Positions 8,690 through 17,500 of a stretch of 64,000 nucleotides of DNA are shown here, one piece after another (position 1 is the first letter of the stretch; each line of letters opens with the position of its first letter). Both the position numbers and the translations under genes were made by a program. The notes beneath the pieces were generated by a model. The model was not told the origin of the DNA, did no database searches, and saw only the letters and a list, made by a program, of their open reading frames with translations. This DNA is from G963668185 sp963668185 (GTDB lineage: Bacteria > Chloroflexota > Dehalococcoidia > Lucifugimonadales > G963668185): positions 2,715,408 through 2,779,407 of the forward strand of contig OY764162.1 of NCBI GenBank assembly GCA_963668185.1, in the 5' to 3' direction.

Positions 8690-9376
8690 ATGCAGTTGCT
8701 CATCGACACCTCGACGAGGTACGCGGCGGTTGGGCTGTCGGTCGACGGCGAACTCATCGCCCACACGGCGTGGCTTTCCCAGCAGAACCACTCGGTGGAG
8801 TTGATTCCGGCCATCCGGCGGCTGATGGAATCGCGCGGCGCCGAGGTTGACGACCTGAGCGCGGTCTTCGCTGCAAGAGGCCCCGGCGGGTTCAGCGCGC
8901 TCCGGGTCGGGCTGACCACGGCGAAGGCCATGGCCATAACGGCAGAGTTGCCGCTGGTCTCGATCGGCACGCTGGAACTCGAGCTGCACCCGTACCGATG
9001 CCTCGGACGCCCGGCGTGGGCCGTCATAGACGCGGGCAGGGACATGCTGTACGTGGGCAGGTCCGAGGGCGCGCCCAGCGAGGCGGCGGTGGAGGGCTAC
9101 GAGGTGATGACGCTGGACGAGCTATCGGACGCAATCCCCGAAGGCGCGCTGCTCTGCGGAGAGGCCGTCGGTACGCACCGAGAGTGGATGCGCGAGAACC
9201 TCGGACGGCGAACGGTCGTCGCGCCCGCTACGCTGCCGAGCCGGCATCCCGGCGCGCTGGCGGCGCTGGCGAACGAGCGGCTGAGGCGCGGCGACGTCGA
9301 TGACGCCGACATGCTTCAGCCGATCTACATTCGCGGCTCGCAGTTCGAAGTTGCCCACCGGCGTTGGGTATCATAG
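8690..9376 (+). CDS. tsaB: tRNA threonylcarbamoyladenosine biosynthesis protein
   Basis: TsaB, 228 residues, an ASKHA-fold partner of TsaD. It shows the N-terminal LLIDTS strand, the conserved GPGGFSALRVGLTTAKAMA segment (family consensus GPGSFTGLRIG) and the C-terminal QPIYIRG motif. The Ser-to-Gly change in GPGGFS is minor. The ATG at 8690 sits just after the tsaE stop, with a longer unrelated open frame continuing upstream through tsaE. It is followed by ndk 55 bp downstream. Confidence 0.92.
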   Translation: MQLLIDTSTRYAAVGLSVDGELIAHTAWLSQQNHSVELIPAIRRLMESRGAEVDDLSAVFAARGPGGFSALRVGLTTAKAMAITAELPLVSIGTLELELHPYRCLGRPAWAVIDAGRDMLYVGRSEGAPSEAAVEGYEVMTLDELSDAIPEGALLCGEAVGTHREWMRENLGRRTVVAPATLPSRHPGALAALANERLRRGDVDDADMLQPIYIRGSQFEVAHRRWVS

Positions 9377-9431
9377 GGGCATCGGGCAAGAGCCAAAGCC
9401 GGGACTGCAAAAGACGGACAGAGGGACGAGA

Positions 9432-9884
9432 ATGGAAAGAACCCTGGTGTTTCTGAAACCTGACGCGGTGCAACGCGGGCTGGTCGGCCCGATAATCGCG
9501 CGCATAGAGAGGCGCGGCCTCAAGCTCGCGGGCCTCAAGATAATGCGCGTGTCCGAGGTGCTGGCCCGACGGCACTATATGGAGCACGAGGGCAAGCCGT
9601 TCTACGAAGGGCTCGTCCGGTACGTGACGTCCTCCCCGATTGTTGCCACGGTCTGGGAAGGCAGGAACGCGGTGCAGATAGCCCGCGACACGATTGGAGC
9701 GACCGACCCCGCGAACGCCGCGCCGGGCACGATCAGGGCCGACTTCGGGATCGACCTCGGGCGAAACCTCGTGCATGGCTCCGACTCGCTGCAGTCGGCC
9801 GGCAGGGAGGTCGGCCTGTTCTTCTCGCCGGACGAACTGGTGGAGTACAGCCGCGACAACGAGCGGTGGATTACTGAATCCTGA
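9432..9884 (+). CDS. ndk: Nucleoside diphosphate kinase
   Basis: Ndk transfers the gamma-phosphate from ATP to other NDPs through a phospho-histidine. The 150-residue protein starts MERTLVFLKPDAV; the active-site His is in NLVHGSDS, with the preceding TIRADFGI segment also canonical. ATG at 9432 follows GAGGGACGAGA. The longer upstream frame from 9300 overlaps tsaB and is not used. The 3' end overlaps rsfS on the other strand by 14 bp. Confidence 0.97.
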   Translation: MERTLVFLKPDAVQRGLVGPIIARIERRGLKLAGLKIMRVSEVLARRHYMEHEGKPFYEGLVRYVTSSPIVATVWEGRNAVQIARDTIGATDPANAAPGTIRADFGIDLGRNLVHGSDSLQSAGREVGLFFSPDELVEYSRDNERWITES

Positions 9885-10233
9885 CGATCTCCGTGCCGCG
9901 CGCCCAGAGCTGGTCGATGCCGTAGAAGTCCCGCTCCTCCGGGCCGAACAGGTGGATGATCACGTCGCCGAAGTCCAGCAGCATCCAGCCGCTCTCGTGC
10001 GTCCCTTCCCGGTGGTGCAGCGTCGCGCCCGTCCGCTCCAGCCCGTGCTCCACGTCTTCGGCGAGCGCCCTGAGTTGCCGCCTCGAACCCGCCGTCAGGA
10101 TCACGAAGTAGTCGGCGAAGTCGCTCACGCTGCCGATGTCCAGCATGACGATGTCCGACGCAAGCCCGTCCGACGCGATGTCCACCGCAAGTCGGGCGTA
10201 CTCGGAAGCCTGTAGTTTCTCCCTCTCCGCCAT
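9871..10233 (-). CDS. rsfS: Ribosomal silencing factor
   Basis: RsfS (DUF143/Iojap family) binds ribosomal protein uL14 and blocks subunit joining during slow growth. The 120-residue protein has the hallmark core FADYFVILTAGSRRQ, then HHREGTHESGWMLLDFGDV and HLFGPEERDFY. ATG at 10233 is chosen over a TTG one codon upstream. A TATAAT on the same strand at 10247-10242 would start transcription almost at the ATG, so the message may be nearly leaderless. Confidence 0.93.
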   Translation of the reverse strand: MAEREKLQASEYARLAVDIASDGLASDIVMLDIGSVSDFADYFVILTAGSRRQLRALAEDVEHGLERTGATLHHREGTHESGWMLLDFGDVIIHLFGPEERDFYGIDQLWARGTEIVRIQ

Positions 10234-10298
10234 CAATTCTGATTATAGGTGCTGCATAGCCTTTCCAAAAGTCCCTTCCCATGTGCTAGCCTGAACTC

Positions 10299-11396
10299 AT
10301 GGGCACACCAAAGGTCATTGTCGCCATGAGCGGCGGCGTGGACTCCTCCGTCGCCGCGCTGCTGCTGAAGCGCGAAGGTTACGACGTCGTCGGCGTAACT
10401 ATGCGGCTGTGGTCAGAGGAGCGCGAAGACAATCCCCGCCTCAATCGCCGCTGCTGCTCCGTCCGCGATGTGGACGACGCCCGCCGCGTCTGCGACGTGA
10501 TCGGCGTCCCGCACTACGTCCAGAACTTTGAGCGCGAGTTCCAGCGGTACGTCATCGACTACTTCGTGCGGGAGTACGAGCGCGGCAGGACGCCGCACCC
10601 GTGCCTCGCTTGCAACGACAGGATCAAGTTCGATTTCCTGCTCCGCCGCGCCGTGTTCCTGGACGCCGATTACATCGCGACGGGCCACTACGCCCGCATC
10701 AGGCGCGATGGCGCCGCCGCGAGACTGCTGACCGGGCTGGACGCGTCGAAAGACCAGTCGTACGTGCTCTTCACGCTGACGCAGGACGAGCTTGCCCGGC
10801 TCCTCCTGCCGATAGGCGAGTACGAGAAGGACGCCGTGCGGGAGATCGCGAAGGACGCCGGGCTGCCCGTGGCCGACAAGCCGGACAGCCAGGAGATCTG
10901 CTTCATCCCGGACGACAACTACCGCAAGTTTGTGAAGGACCGCAGCAGGACCGTCCCCGGAGACATCGTGGACCGGGACGGGAACGTGCTCGGCGAACAC
11001 AAAGGCGTGCAGTTCTACACCGTAGGGCAGCGCCGCGGCCTCGGCCTCAACGGCAACGCGGAGTCGCCCCTGTACGTGACCGGCATAGACCCGGCCACGC
11101 ACCGCGTCACCGTCGGGCCGGAAAGCGAACTCATGCGCAGCGACCTCTGGGCCTCGCGCGTCAACTTCGTCGGCGGCGAGCACCCGGCCTGGCCGCTCGA
11201 AGTGGAGGCCAAGATCCGCTACAGGTCCGGAGCGGCGGCGGCCACGGTCACGCCGAGAGACGGCTGGGCGGAGGTGGCCTTCCACTCGCCGCAGAAGGCC
11301 GTCACGCCGGGCCAGGCGGTCGTCTTCTACCGTGGCGGCGAAGTCCTGGGCGGCGGGTACATCGAGGTCGGGCCGACGCCGGCCCCGGTCCGCTGA
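10299..11396 (+). CDS. mnmA: tRNA-specific 2-thiouridylase
   Basis: MnmA makes 2-thiouridine at wobble U34 of tRNA-Lys, Glu and Gln. The 365-residue protein has the PP-loop MSGGVDSSV at residues 9-17, the catalytic Cys in PHPCLACN, the second Cys in SQEICFIPD, and the C-terminal beta-barrel domain after GQRRGLG. Length and motifs are complete. It is divergent from rsfS. Confidence 0.96.
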   Translation: MGTPKVIVAMSGGVDSSVAALLLKREGYDVVGVTMRLWSEEREDNPRLNRRCCSVRDVDDARRVCDVIGVPHYVQNFEREFQRYVIDYFVREYERGRTPHPCLACNDRIKFDFLLRRAVFLDADYIATGHYARIRRDGAAARLLTGLDASKDQSYVLFTLTQDELARLLLPIGEYEKDAVREIAKDAGLPVADKPDSQEICFIPDDNYRKFVKDRSRTVPGDIVDRDGNVLGEHKGVQFYTVGQRRGLGLNGNAESPLYVTGIDPATHRVTVGPESELMRSDLWASRVNFVGGEHPAWPLEVEAKIRYRSGAAAATVTPRDGWAEVAFHSPQKAVTPGQAVVFYRGGEVLGGGYIEVGPTPAPVR

Positions 11397-11409
11397 CGGA
11401 AGCGCGATC

Positions 11410-11922
11410 GTGGACTACAGGGACATAGTCCGCATGGCCCTTGCGGAGTACTCCGAAGACATGGCCCGCGCCCTGGACGGGCTCACGCCGAAGGAGAGGC
11501 GCTTCCAGCCCACGCTGGACTCGAACCACATCGACTTCCTCGTCTGGCACATAGCCAGGGTGGAAGACGGCTGGATCAACACGTACGCCCGCCGGACGCA
11601 GACCGTCTGGGAGCAGGGCGGCTGGGCCGGGAGGCTCGGCCTGCCGGAAGAAGGCGGCGGCTTCGGCTACGACGTCGACCAGATCCGCAGCCTCCCGGAG
11701 TACGATCCCGTCCTGCTGACCGAGTACGCGCAGGCCGTCCGCGAAACGACGCTCGCATACCTGGAGCAGTCAACCCCCGAAGAGATCGGACGCCCGCGCG
11801 ACGTGGGATGGCGGGAGCCGTACTGTGTCGGCAGCGCCCTCAGCCACCTGCTCGTCGAAGAATGCCAGCACGTCGGCCAGATCGCCTACATACGCGGCGT
11901 GTTGCGCGGACTCGACGGTTAG
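11410..11922 (+). CDS. DinB-like four-helix protein, copy 1
   Basis: First of four tandem paralogues of the DinB/YfiT-like superfamily (about 170 residues), whose members are metal-dependent thiol transferases or hydrolases of mostly unknown substrate. Candidate metal ligands are the His in FLVWHIARVED and the two in LLVEECQHVGQIAY (one replaced by Gln). GTG at 11410 gives VDYRDIVRMALAEYSEDMARALDGL, matching the starts of copies 3 and 4; a longer frame reaches back into mnmA. The gap from the mnmA stop is 13 bp, so it may be read from the mnmA transcript. Confidence 0.8.
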   Translation: MDYRDIVRMALAEYSEDMARALDGLTPKERRFQPTLDSNHIDFLVWHIARVEDGWINTYARRTQTVWEQGGWAGRLGLPEEGGGFGYDVDQIRSLPEYDPVLLTEYAQAVRETTLAYLEQSTPEEIGRPRDVGWREPYCVGSALSHLLVEECQHVGQIAYIRGVLRGLDG

Positions 11923-11945
11923 CCGAAAATACCGCTCCAAGCCAG

Positions 11946-11985
11946 TCAATGAACCGTTCGTGGTGAGCCTGTCGAACCATGAACG
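11946..11985. repeat. Dispersed repeat, TTCG-N-TGAGCCTGTCGAACCA family
   Basis: Short repeat with the core TGAGCCTGTCGAACCA between DinB copies 1 and 2. The same core, in either orientation, occurs near 19557, 21254, 34976, 35415 and 39470. Confidence 0.7.
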
Positions 11986-12009
11986 AGACGAAATCATCAA
12001 GGAGACTGC

Positions 12010-12546
12010 ATGTATCACAGAGACCTGATCCGCTGGGGCCTGGAGGAGACCGCGCGAGACATGGCGCAGGCGCTCGACGGGCTTACGGCTGAGGAGCGGC
12101 GACACCAGCCCACGCCCGAAGCGAACCACATAGACTTCATCGTCTGGCACCTCACCAGGGTCGAAGACATGTGGATTCAGCAGTTCGCGCAGGGCAAGCC
12201 GTCGATCTGGGAGGCGGACGGCTGGGCAGAGAAGGCGGGCTTCCACCATGACAAGCTCGGATACGGCATGGACATCGGGTTCGGGTACACCATCGAGCAG
12301 GTGCGGGACCTCCCCGCCTACGACCACGACGTGATGGACCAGTACGTGAGCGCCGTGCGCCAGAGCACGCTGGCATACCTGGACGCCGCGACCGTCGAGG
12401 AGTTGTCCGCGCCCAGGGAGGTGCCGGTCCCGCAATGGAACCCGTTCTCCGTCGGTTTCTCGCTGAGCCGCATCCTCGTAGAGCAGAACCAGCACATCGG
12501 CCACATCGCATACATACGCGGCATGCAGCGCGGCATCAACAAGTAG
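12010..12546 (+). CDS. DinB-like four-helix protein, copy 2
   Basis: Second tandem DinB-like paralogue, 178 residues. Likely metal ligands are in FIVWHLTRVED and ILVEQNQHIGHIAYIRG (here both C-terminal His are present). It is slightly longer than the others because of an insertion around residues 77-95 (HHDKLGYGMDIGFGYT). It is separated from copy 1 by 87 bp containing a dispersed repeat, and an ATG start follows AAGGAGACTGC. Substrate unknown. Confidence 0.8.
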   Translation: MYHRDLIRWGLEETARDMAQALDGLTAEERRHQPTPEANHIDFIVWHLTRVEDMWIQQFAQGKPSIWEADGWAEKAGFHHDKLGYGMDIGFGYTIEQVRDLPAYDHDVMDQYVSAVRQSTLAYLDAATVEELSAPREVPVPQWNPFSVGFSLSRILVEQNQHIGHIAYIRGMQRGINK

Positions 12547-12560
12547 CGGACGGTTCCGTC

Positions 12561-13070
12561 ATGGACTACAAAGACATCATCCGCATGGCGCTGGACGAAT
12601 CAGCCGAAGACCTCGCCAGGGCGCTGGACGGCTTGACCGCCCATGAAAGGCGATTCCAGCCGTCGGAAGAGTCGAACCACGTCGACTACATGGTCTGGCA
12701 CGTCGCCAGGGCCGAGGACGACTGGATCAACGCCATCATCGGCCAGGGCCGGACGATCTGGTCTCGGGACGGCTGGGCCGACCGCCTCGGACTCCCGATC
12801 GAGGGCAACGGCTACGGCATGACCGCCGACGAAGCCCGGGACCTCCCCCAATACGACGCCGGCCTCATGCAGCAGTACGCCGGCTCGGTCCGGCAGGAGA
12901 CCCTCGCTTACCTGGATTCAACCACGCCCGAAGCCCTGGACGACACCCGTGACGCCGGCTGGCGCGTCGTCCAGGTCGGCGGCGCGCTGAGCCACCTCAT
13001 GGTCGAGATAGCCGAGCACGTCGGCCACATAGCCTACATACGTGGCATGATGCGCGGCCTGGACCAGTAG
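12561..13070 (+). CDS. DinB-like four-helix protein, copy 3
   Basis: Third paralogue, 169 residues, starting MDYKDIIRMALDESAEDLARA. Likely metal ligands lie in YMVWHVARAEDDW and LMVEIAEHVGHIAYIRG. It is very similar to copy 4 over its whole length, including the SVRQETLAYLDSTTPEALD segment, so these two look like the most recent duplication. It follows copy 2 after 14 bp. Confidence 0.8.
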   Translation: MDYKDIIRMALDESAEDLARALDGLTAHERRFQPSEESNHVDYMVWHVARAEDDWINAIIGQGRTIWSRDGWADRLGLPIEGNGYGMTADEARDLPQYDAGLMQQYAGSVRQETLAYLDSTTPEALDDTRDAGWRVVQVGGALSHLMVEIAEHVGHIAYIRGMMRGLDQ

Positions 13071-13076
13071 CGTGCA

Positions 13077-13586
13077 GTGGACTTCAAAGACATCATCCGC
13101 ATGGCCCTGGACGAATCAGCCGAGGACCTTGCAAGGGCATTGGACGGCCTGACGCCGGAGGAGCGGCGGCGTCAGCCCTCCCCGGAGTCCAACCACATCG
13201 ACTTCATCGTCTGGCACTTGGCGAAGGCCGAGGACGACGAGATCAACAGCATCATTCGCCAGGGCGCGACGATCTGGACGCGCGATGGATGGGGCGAGCG
13301 GCTGGGCGTCCCCATCGAAGGCGACGGCTACGGCATGACAGCCGAAGAAGTTCGCAACCTGCCCGCGTACGACCCGGCCCTATTGCAAGAGTACGCCGAC
13401 TCCGTGCGGCAGGAGACCCTCGCCTACCTGGACTCAACCACACCCGAAGCCCTGGACGAAGAGCGGGACGCCGGCTGGCGCATAGTCAAAGTCGGCAACG
13501 CCCTGAGCCACATGCTGGTCGAAATAGCCCAGCACACAGGCCACGTCGCCTACATCCGCGGCACGCTGCGAGGCCTCGACAAGTAG
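13077..13586 (+). CDS. DinB-like four-helix protein, copy 4
   Basis: Fourth paralogue, 169 residues, GTG start 6 bp after the copy 3 stop, so translation is probably coupled. Likely metal ligands are in FIVWHLAKAEDDE and MLVEIAQHTGHVAYIRG. Differences from copy 3 are scattered, with the helical scaffold kept. The gene is last in the array; downstream lies a methyltransferase remnant on the opposite strand. Confidence 0.8.
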   Translation: MDFKDIIRMALDESAEDLARALDGLTPEERRRQPSPESNHIDFIVWHLAKAEDDEINSIIRQGATIWTRDGWGERLGVPIEGDGYGMTAEEVRNLPAYDPALLQEYADSVRQETLAYLDSTTPEALDEERDAGWRIVKVGNALSHMLVEIAQHTGHVAYIRGTLRGLDK

Positions 13587-13599
13587 CGCGCCAACCTAC

Positions 13600-13760
13600 A
13601 CCCGAAACACCTTCCACTGAGTTCGGATGGAACGCGTCCACGCCGTTGACCTTTACCTGTATCTGACCGTCGTCTGCGCCGAGGATGTCGATATCCGACT
13701 CGCTGAAGATGACAAACACGTTGCCCTTGCCCGTGTTCTTCGTGTCCCCGTCACTGCCTA
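13600..13760 (-). pseudogene. Remnant of an adenine-specific DNA methyltransferase (type III Mod-like)
   Basis: On the minus strand a stretch reads DGDTKNTGKGNVFVIFSESD then IDILGADDGQIQVKVNGVDAFHPN. This resembles from memory a segment in the C-terminal half of large site-specific DNA methyltransferases (type III Mod-like, with DTKNTGKGNLFVVFGEPD). Nothing recognisable precedes or follows it, no start or catalytic motif is present, and the frame then drifts into DinB copy 4. It is therefore read as a decayed fragment of a restriction-modification locus that also includes the next gene. Confidence 0.45.
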
Positions 13761-13826
13761 TCGGTCTCCGCCGGTATGACGATGGATTGCGATAATCATG
13801 AGATGGTCCAATACAGTAGAAATCCT

Positions 13827-13850
13827 AGTTGCAACTGGAGAATTGCAACT
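13827..13850. other. Inverted repeat just 3' of the methyltransferase gene
   Basis: The 10-bp palindrome AGTTGCAACT (13827-13836) is followed after 6 bp by a second TTGCAACT. It lies 13 bp beyond the stop of the minus-strand gene. A terminator or protein-binding site is possible; there is no T-tract, so the role is open. Confidence 0.3.
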
Positions 13851-13862
13851 CAGCCACTCCCT

Positions 13863-16685
13863 CTACAGTCGCCGGTTGGAGACGACCGGTTCGGTAGCGA
13901 GGAGCGTGCGCAAGGTTGAGAGGTCTGGTAGGTTGAGGATCTTAGAGAGGCCGTCGTCAAGGGCGAGTCGGGCTTCACAGTGGGACATTGCGGGCAGGCT
14001 GTCGAATTCGGAATCCGACAGTTCGTCGAACAGATCCGCGAAAGCGTTAAACTGCGTGGAGGAGATACGACGGGTATCAAGGACAGGCATGTCAAGTAGG
14101 TCCTGCTTCTTTAGGGCGACCCAACCTCCTCTGGTAGTAGTTCGCTGTGCAAGCAAAGCCAATAGTCCTATACTGGAGTTCAGCCACAAAGCGATTGCCT
14201 TCTCCGCAAGACTGTCGCTAACCTGGAGTTCCCACCAGACGTTCGACAGCACCTTGACTGTTGAACGCATGGAGACGACTCTTGTGGTCTCCAACCAGAG
14301 TCTTTCCGCAACTAGGAGTCGAGCAGCCTTCTGCCACAACTGAGTTGCCGACTTGAGTCTGCGGCCTTCTCGAGGACTGACAAGTGGGGAAAGAAACTTG
14401 TCGGGTTCTGTAGTTAGAGTTCTTCTCTGTTCGGTGTTATGCCCCTCAATCATTGGGAAAGCTGTAACCGTGTCCGTGTAGTCAAAGCCGTCCATCAGGT
14501 CTCGTCGATCAGGGCCCAATTGGCCAATATCCTTTAGTGGGCACATTGGGACTGGAATTGGTTTACTTTCGCCGGGTACCCACAATTCAGAATCATCCGT
14601 CAGCCTGAGAGCCATTCGAACTAAGTCGCTGCGGGCGAATTGGACTCCGGACCACTTCTTGCCCACGAGCCTAGATTCTGGAATCGAAAGAGTCTCGCCA
14701 ATGGATCGCCCGTCTACTTTTAGAAAAGCAGTTCCTGTGTCTTCGAACTTGGCGGGTGCCGTGGAGGTGATAGCTTGAGCCACTCGGTGGGCATCAAGAA
14801 CTCCATCAGGCGTCTGCCACAGATTGACGAATCTGGTACGACGTTCCACTGCCTCTAGCTCGGAAGCACGGCGTGTAGCTATTAGCAGTGCCTCAGACAA
14901 ATCTGTGCTATCGGAGAAGTTCCAGCGTGGCGGAGCTTGGGAAGTAATGACCATTTCTAGGGCGTAGTCACGCTCGATAAGAGATCGCGTTTGCTTCCAT
15001 GACTGGCCAGTGCAGACCGTGGCGGGCAGCACGAGAGCTAGGCGGCCCTCACCAGGCCGTAACTTAGGCGAGGCTGCTGCCACAAACGCGGCCCCAAGTC
15101 CGGCAGTGACAGTCGCGGGTCGGGACTTCAGGCGACGCGATAGCTCCCTTTGCATCATTCGCCGTTCAGCGGCTGGCAGCATGCCAAAGAGCAATCTTCC
15201 AGTACGAGTAAAGGGCGGATTCATTATCGCAAGATCCAGATTCGGCAGGCGCGCTGTTACGCCCTCGACCGCGCCCTGAGATCCTCGCCCGGACACCCGC
15301 TCGGCACTTCTCGTCACAACTCCCATATCTGTGCCAGACAATGCGTATTGCACCGGAACCTCGTCCTCACCGAAGAATTCCAGGGAACCTAACGACACGT
15401 TGGAGCCTTGGACTCCAAAGGGCATCACGTATAGGTTCATTCGGTCAAACTGGATGTCCGGGTTCAGCATCGCCAGGCTGGTTGCGGCGAAGTGTATGGC
15501 GGAAAGTTGAACATCGTAGCCGTGAAGGGCCTGCTCAACCATGGCTTTGTGTAGGTCAGGGGCTTTCGAACCGCCAGCAGCCCTGTGGAGGCGCTCTGCC
15601 TCGGAAGCCACGGCCATGAGCAGTGTGCCGGTGCCGCAGGCGAGGTCTGCCACGTTGAGAGAAGCAGGGAACTCGTGATCGGCCCAGTTAACTTGTGGCG
15701 GCCAGTCGTGGAACACGAGCCGCGCCAGAAGCGTGGCAGCAGGAACAGATGTGTAGTACGCGCCGGTGAACTTAGCGTCAGTCAGGAGCGTGTGGAACAG
15801 TCTCCCTGACAAGTCATGCCCCTCAATGTGACGAGTATCATCCACGGCCCTGACAAGAGGTTTGATCAAAGGCATCTGCACGTAGTCCGGGCCATCGTTG
15901 AGCACGTCTAGGACGTTGGCTGCAAGCTCAAAGACGGGAATGTAGTCGATGTGATCGCAAATGTGGCGCCAGGCGTCGCGAAGCCCTGCAATACCCTCGC
16001 CAAGAGCTTCCTTGACCGTAGGGATTTCTTCGTTGACGGAGGCGAGACGGTCTTGGAAGGCGAGGGCATTGAAAAGCACAAGGCAACCGATGCGGAGCGC
16101 AGCGGCGCGATTCTTCTCCTGGTCTGTAACGGCGATGATGTCGGCGATTCGGCCCGACACCCGGGCGTGGTCTGCTGCGCGATCTGCCGCCTGATCGATC
16201 GCATATCCCACCGCGATTGCGGCAGCAACCACGCGGTCCACGCCCTCCAACTCCAGCGGCACTGTACGTAGATGGTCGGTAAGCTCCGACACGGACCCTG
16301 TTCTTACAACGCGCGGCCCTGGCAGCGCCGCGCCGCGTGAGCCGTGAAGCCACCATCTGATGTCGTCGGCTGTCTCAAGCGAAGCGGCCGTGTTCTCGGC
16401 AAACTTGAGCCGGTCCGGGTAGAGTATGCCAATCACCCCAATCGCGTCGGGGAAGTCCTTCAGCCGACGATTGAGTTGAGTTTCCAGGAGGCTGGCAGAC
16501 CCTTCCCACTTACATTCTAGGACTAGGCGATCACGGGCCCTGAGATCGACCCGAACGTCGGGCGCCCCTTTGCGTGTGCGGCGCTCCGCCCTTGCCTTCA
16601 GTCCGTGGGCGAGTAGGCCTTGGGCGAGCAGGACGTTGACTCCCTCCTCCCGTATCGTCTCAGGGTCGGTCTGGTGGACTGTCAC
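13863..16685 (-). CDS. Nuclease-N6-adenine DNA methyltransferase (type IIG-like restriction-modification enzyme)
   Basis: A 940-residue protein. The N-terminus carries a candidate PD-(D/E)xK nuclease pattern (APDVRVDL at 41-48, VLECK at 55-59). The middle is a gamma-class N6-adenine methyltransferase with SAM motif NVADLACGTGTLL (about 344-356) and catalytic NPPF (489-492). The C-terminal third probably holds target recognition. This one-chain layout fits type IIG restriction-modification enzymes, which cleave and methylate with one polypeptide; a BREX PglX-like or orphan methylase is an alternative. The gene is visibly less GC-rich than its surroundings and sits next to a methyltransferase remnant, consistent with horizontal transfer. 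No separate specificity or endonuclease gene is adjacent. Confidence 0.75.
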   Translation of the reverse strand: MTVHQTDPETIREEGVNVLLAQGLLAHGLKARAERRTRKGAPDVRVDLRARDRLVLECKWEGSASLLETQLNRRLKDFPDAIGVIGILYPDRLKFAENTAASLETADDIRWWLHGSRGAALPGPRVVRTGSVSELTDHLRTVPLELEGVDRVVAAAIAVGYAIDQAADRAADHARVSGRIADIIAVTDQEKNRAAALRIGCLVLFNALAFQDRLASVNEEIPTVKEALGEGIAGLRDAWRHICDHIDYIPVFELAANVLDVLNDGPDYVQMPLIKPLVRAVDDTRHIEGHDLSGRLFHTLLTDAKFTGAYYTSVPAATLLARLVFHDWPPQVNWADHEFPASLNVADLACGTGTLLMAVASEAERLHRAAGGSKAPDLHKAMVEQALHGYDVQLSAIHFAATSLAMLNPDIQFDRMNLYVMPFGVQGSNVSLGSLEFFGEDEVPVQYALSGTDMGVVTRSAERVSGRGSQGAVEGVTARLPNLDLAIMNPPFTRTGRLLFGMLPAAERRMMQRELSRRLKSRPATVTAGLGAAFVAAASPKLRPGEGRLALVLPATVCTGQSWKQTRSLIERDYALEMVITSQAPPRWNFSDSTDLSEALLIATRRASELEAVERRTRFVNLWQTPDGVLDAHRVAQAITSTAPAKFEDTGTAFLKVDGRSIGETLSIPESRLVGKKWSGVQFARSDLVRMALRLTDDSELWVPGESKPIPVPMCPLKDIGQLGPDRRDLMDGFDYTDTVTAFPMIEGHNTEQRRTLTTEPDKFLSPLVSPREGRRLKSATQLWQKAARLLVAERLWLETTRVVSMRSTVKVLSNVWWELQVSDSLAEKAIALWLNSSIGLLALLAQRTTTRGGWVALKKQDLLDMPVLDTRRISSTQFNAFADLFDELSDSEFDSLPAMSHCEARLALDDGLSKILNLPDLSTLRTLLATEPVVSNRRL

Positions 16686-16891
16686 TGGGTTGACTGCTCC
16701 TCGGCGGCCTCACAATGCGTGCATATCTCGTAAGCTTACAAGTGCTGGACCAGTTTACACCACGTCAGAACACGCCGGTCGTGAGCCTTGACGGTCGAAG
16801 GAAGGTGTGGGAGTAATAGAAGTACCTGAGGGCTAAGTTCCGGCTTTGTAACGGGGCCATGCACAGATACAAGGGAAGATGGAGGGCACAG

Positions 16892-17500
16892 ATGTCCACT
16901 GACCAAACATTACTACACCAAGTCCACATCCCGGCATTCAGCGGCGGCGGGGCCGAGGTGCGCGAGGGCCAGCGCGTGAAGGTCATCGCCGTGCAGGGCA
17001 AGCAGGTCGGGGACCTGTTCGCGTTCGTGCTCGGCTCGCGGGACGAATACCTGTCGCCCGGCAACACGATGGGGAAGCTGCGGTCGATCTACCCCGTGCT
17101 CGGCGAGCCGTTCTACAGCAACAAGCGCAACCCGTTGCTGCTTCTGGAAGAAGACACGGTGGGCGTCCACGACCTGCTCGCGCCCGCGTGCGACGAGTAC
17201 CTGTACAGAGACCTCGGCTTTGATGACCATCCGAGCTGCAGCGGAAACCTCGTGTCCACGCTGGCCCGGTTCGAGTTCGAGCCGGACCGGCTGCCCGACC
17301 CGCACAACCTGTTCCAGAACACACCCGTCGTGGATCTCGACGGGCGCAAGGAAGCGCGCGAGTCGCCCGCGAAGCCGGGAGACTACGTCGTGTTGCGCGC
17401 GCTGGCCGACCTGCTGGTTATCGTAACCGCGTGCTCGGTGGACGTCGGCGTGATCAACGGCGGCGCGCCAAGCGACCTGATGCTGGAGGTATGGGTGTGA
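16892..17500 (+). CDS. DUF1989 (urea carboxylase-associated) family protein
   Basis: The 202-residue protein matches DUF1989: VREGQRVKVIAVQGKQVGDL near the start, SPGNTM, then a Cys-containing end (VTACSVDVGVINGG, LMLEVWV) close to the family C-terminal pattern. Family members occur beside urea carboxylase or aminomethyltransferase genes and are thought to act in nitrogen-compound metabolism; the reaction is unsettled. ATG at 16892 is chosen for the GGAGGG 8 bp upstream. The stop overlaps the following peptidase start (TGATG). Confidence 0.8.
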   Translation: MSTDQTLLHQVHIPAFSGGGAEVREGQRVKVIAVQGKQVGDLFAFVLGSRDEYLSPGNTMGKLRSIYPVLGEPFYSNKRNPLLLLEEDTVGVHDLLAPACDEYLYRDLGFDDHPSCSGNLVSTLARFEFEPDRLPDPHNLFQNTPVVDLDGRKEARESPAKPGDYVVLRALADLLVIVTACSVDVGVINGGAPSDLMLEVWV

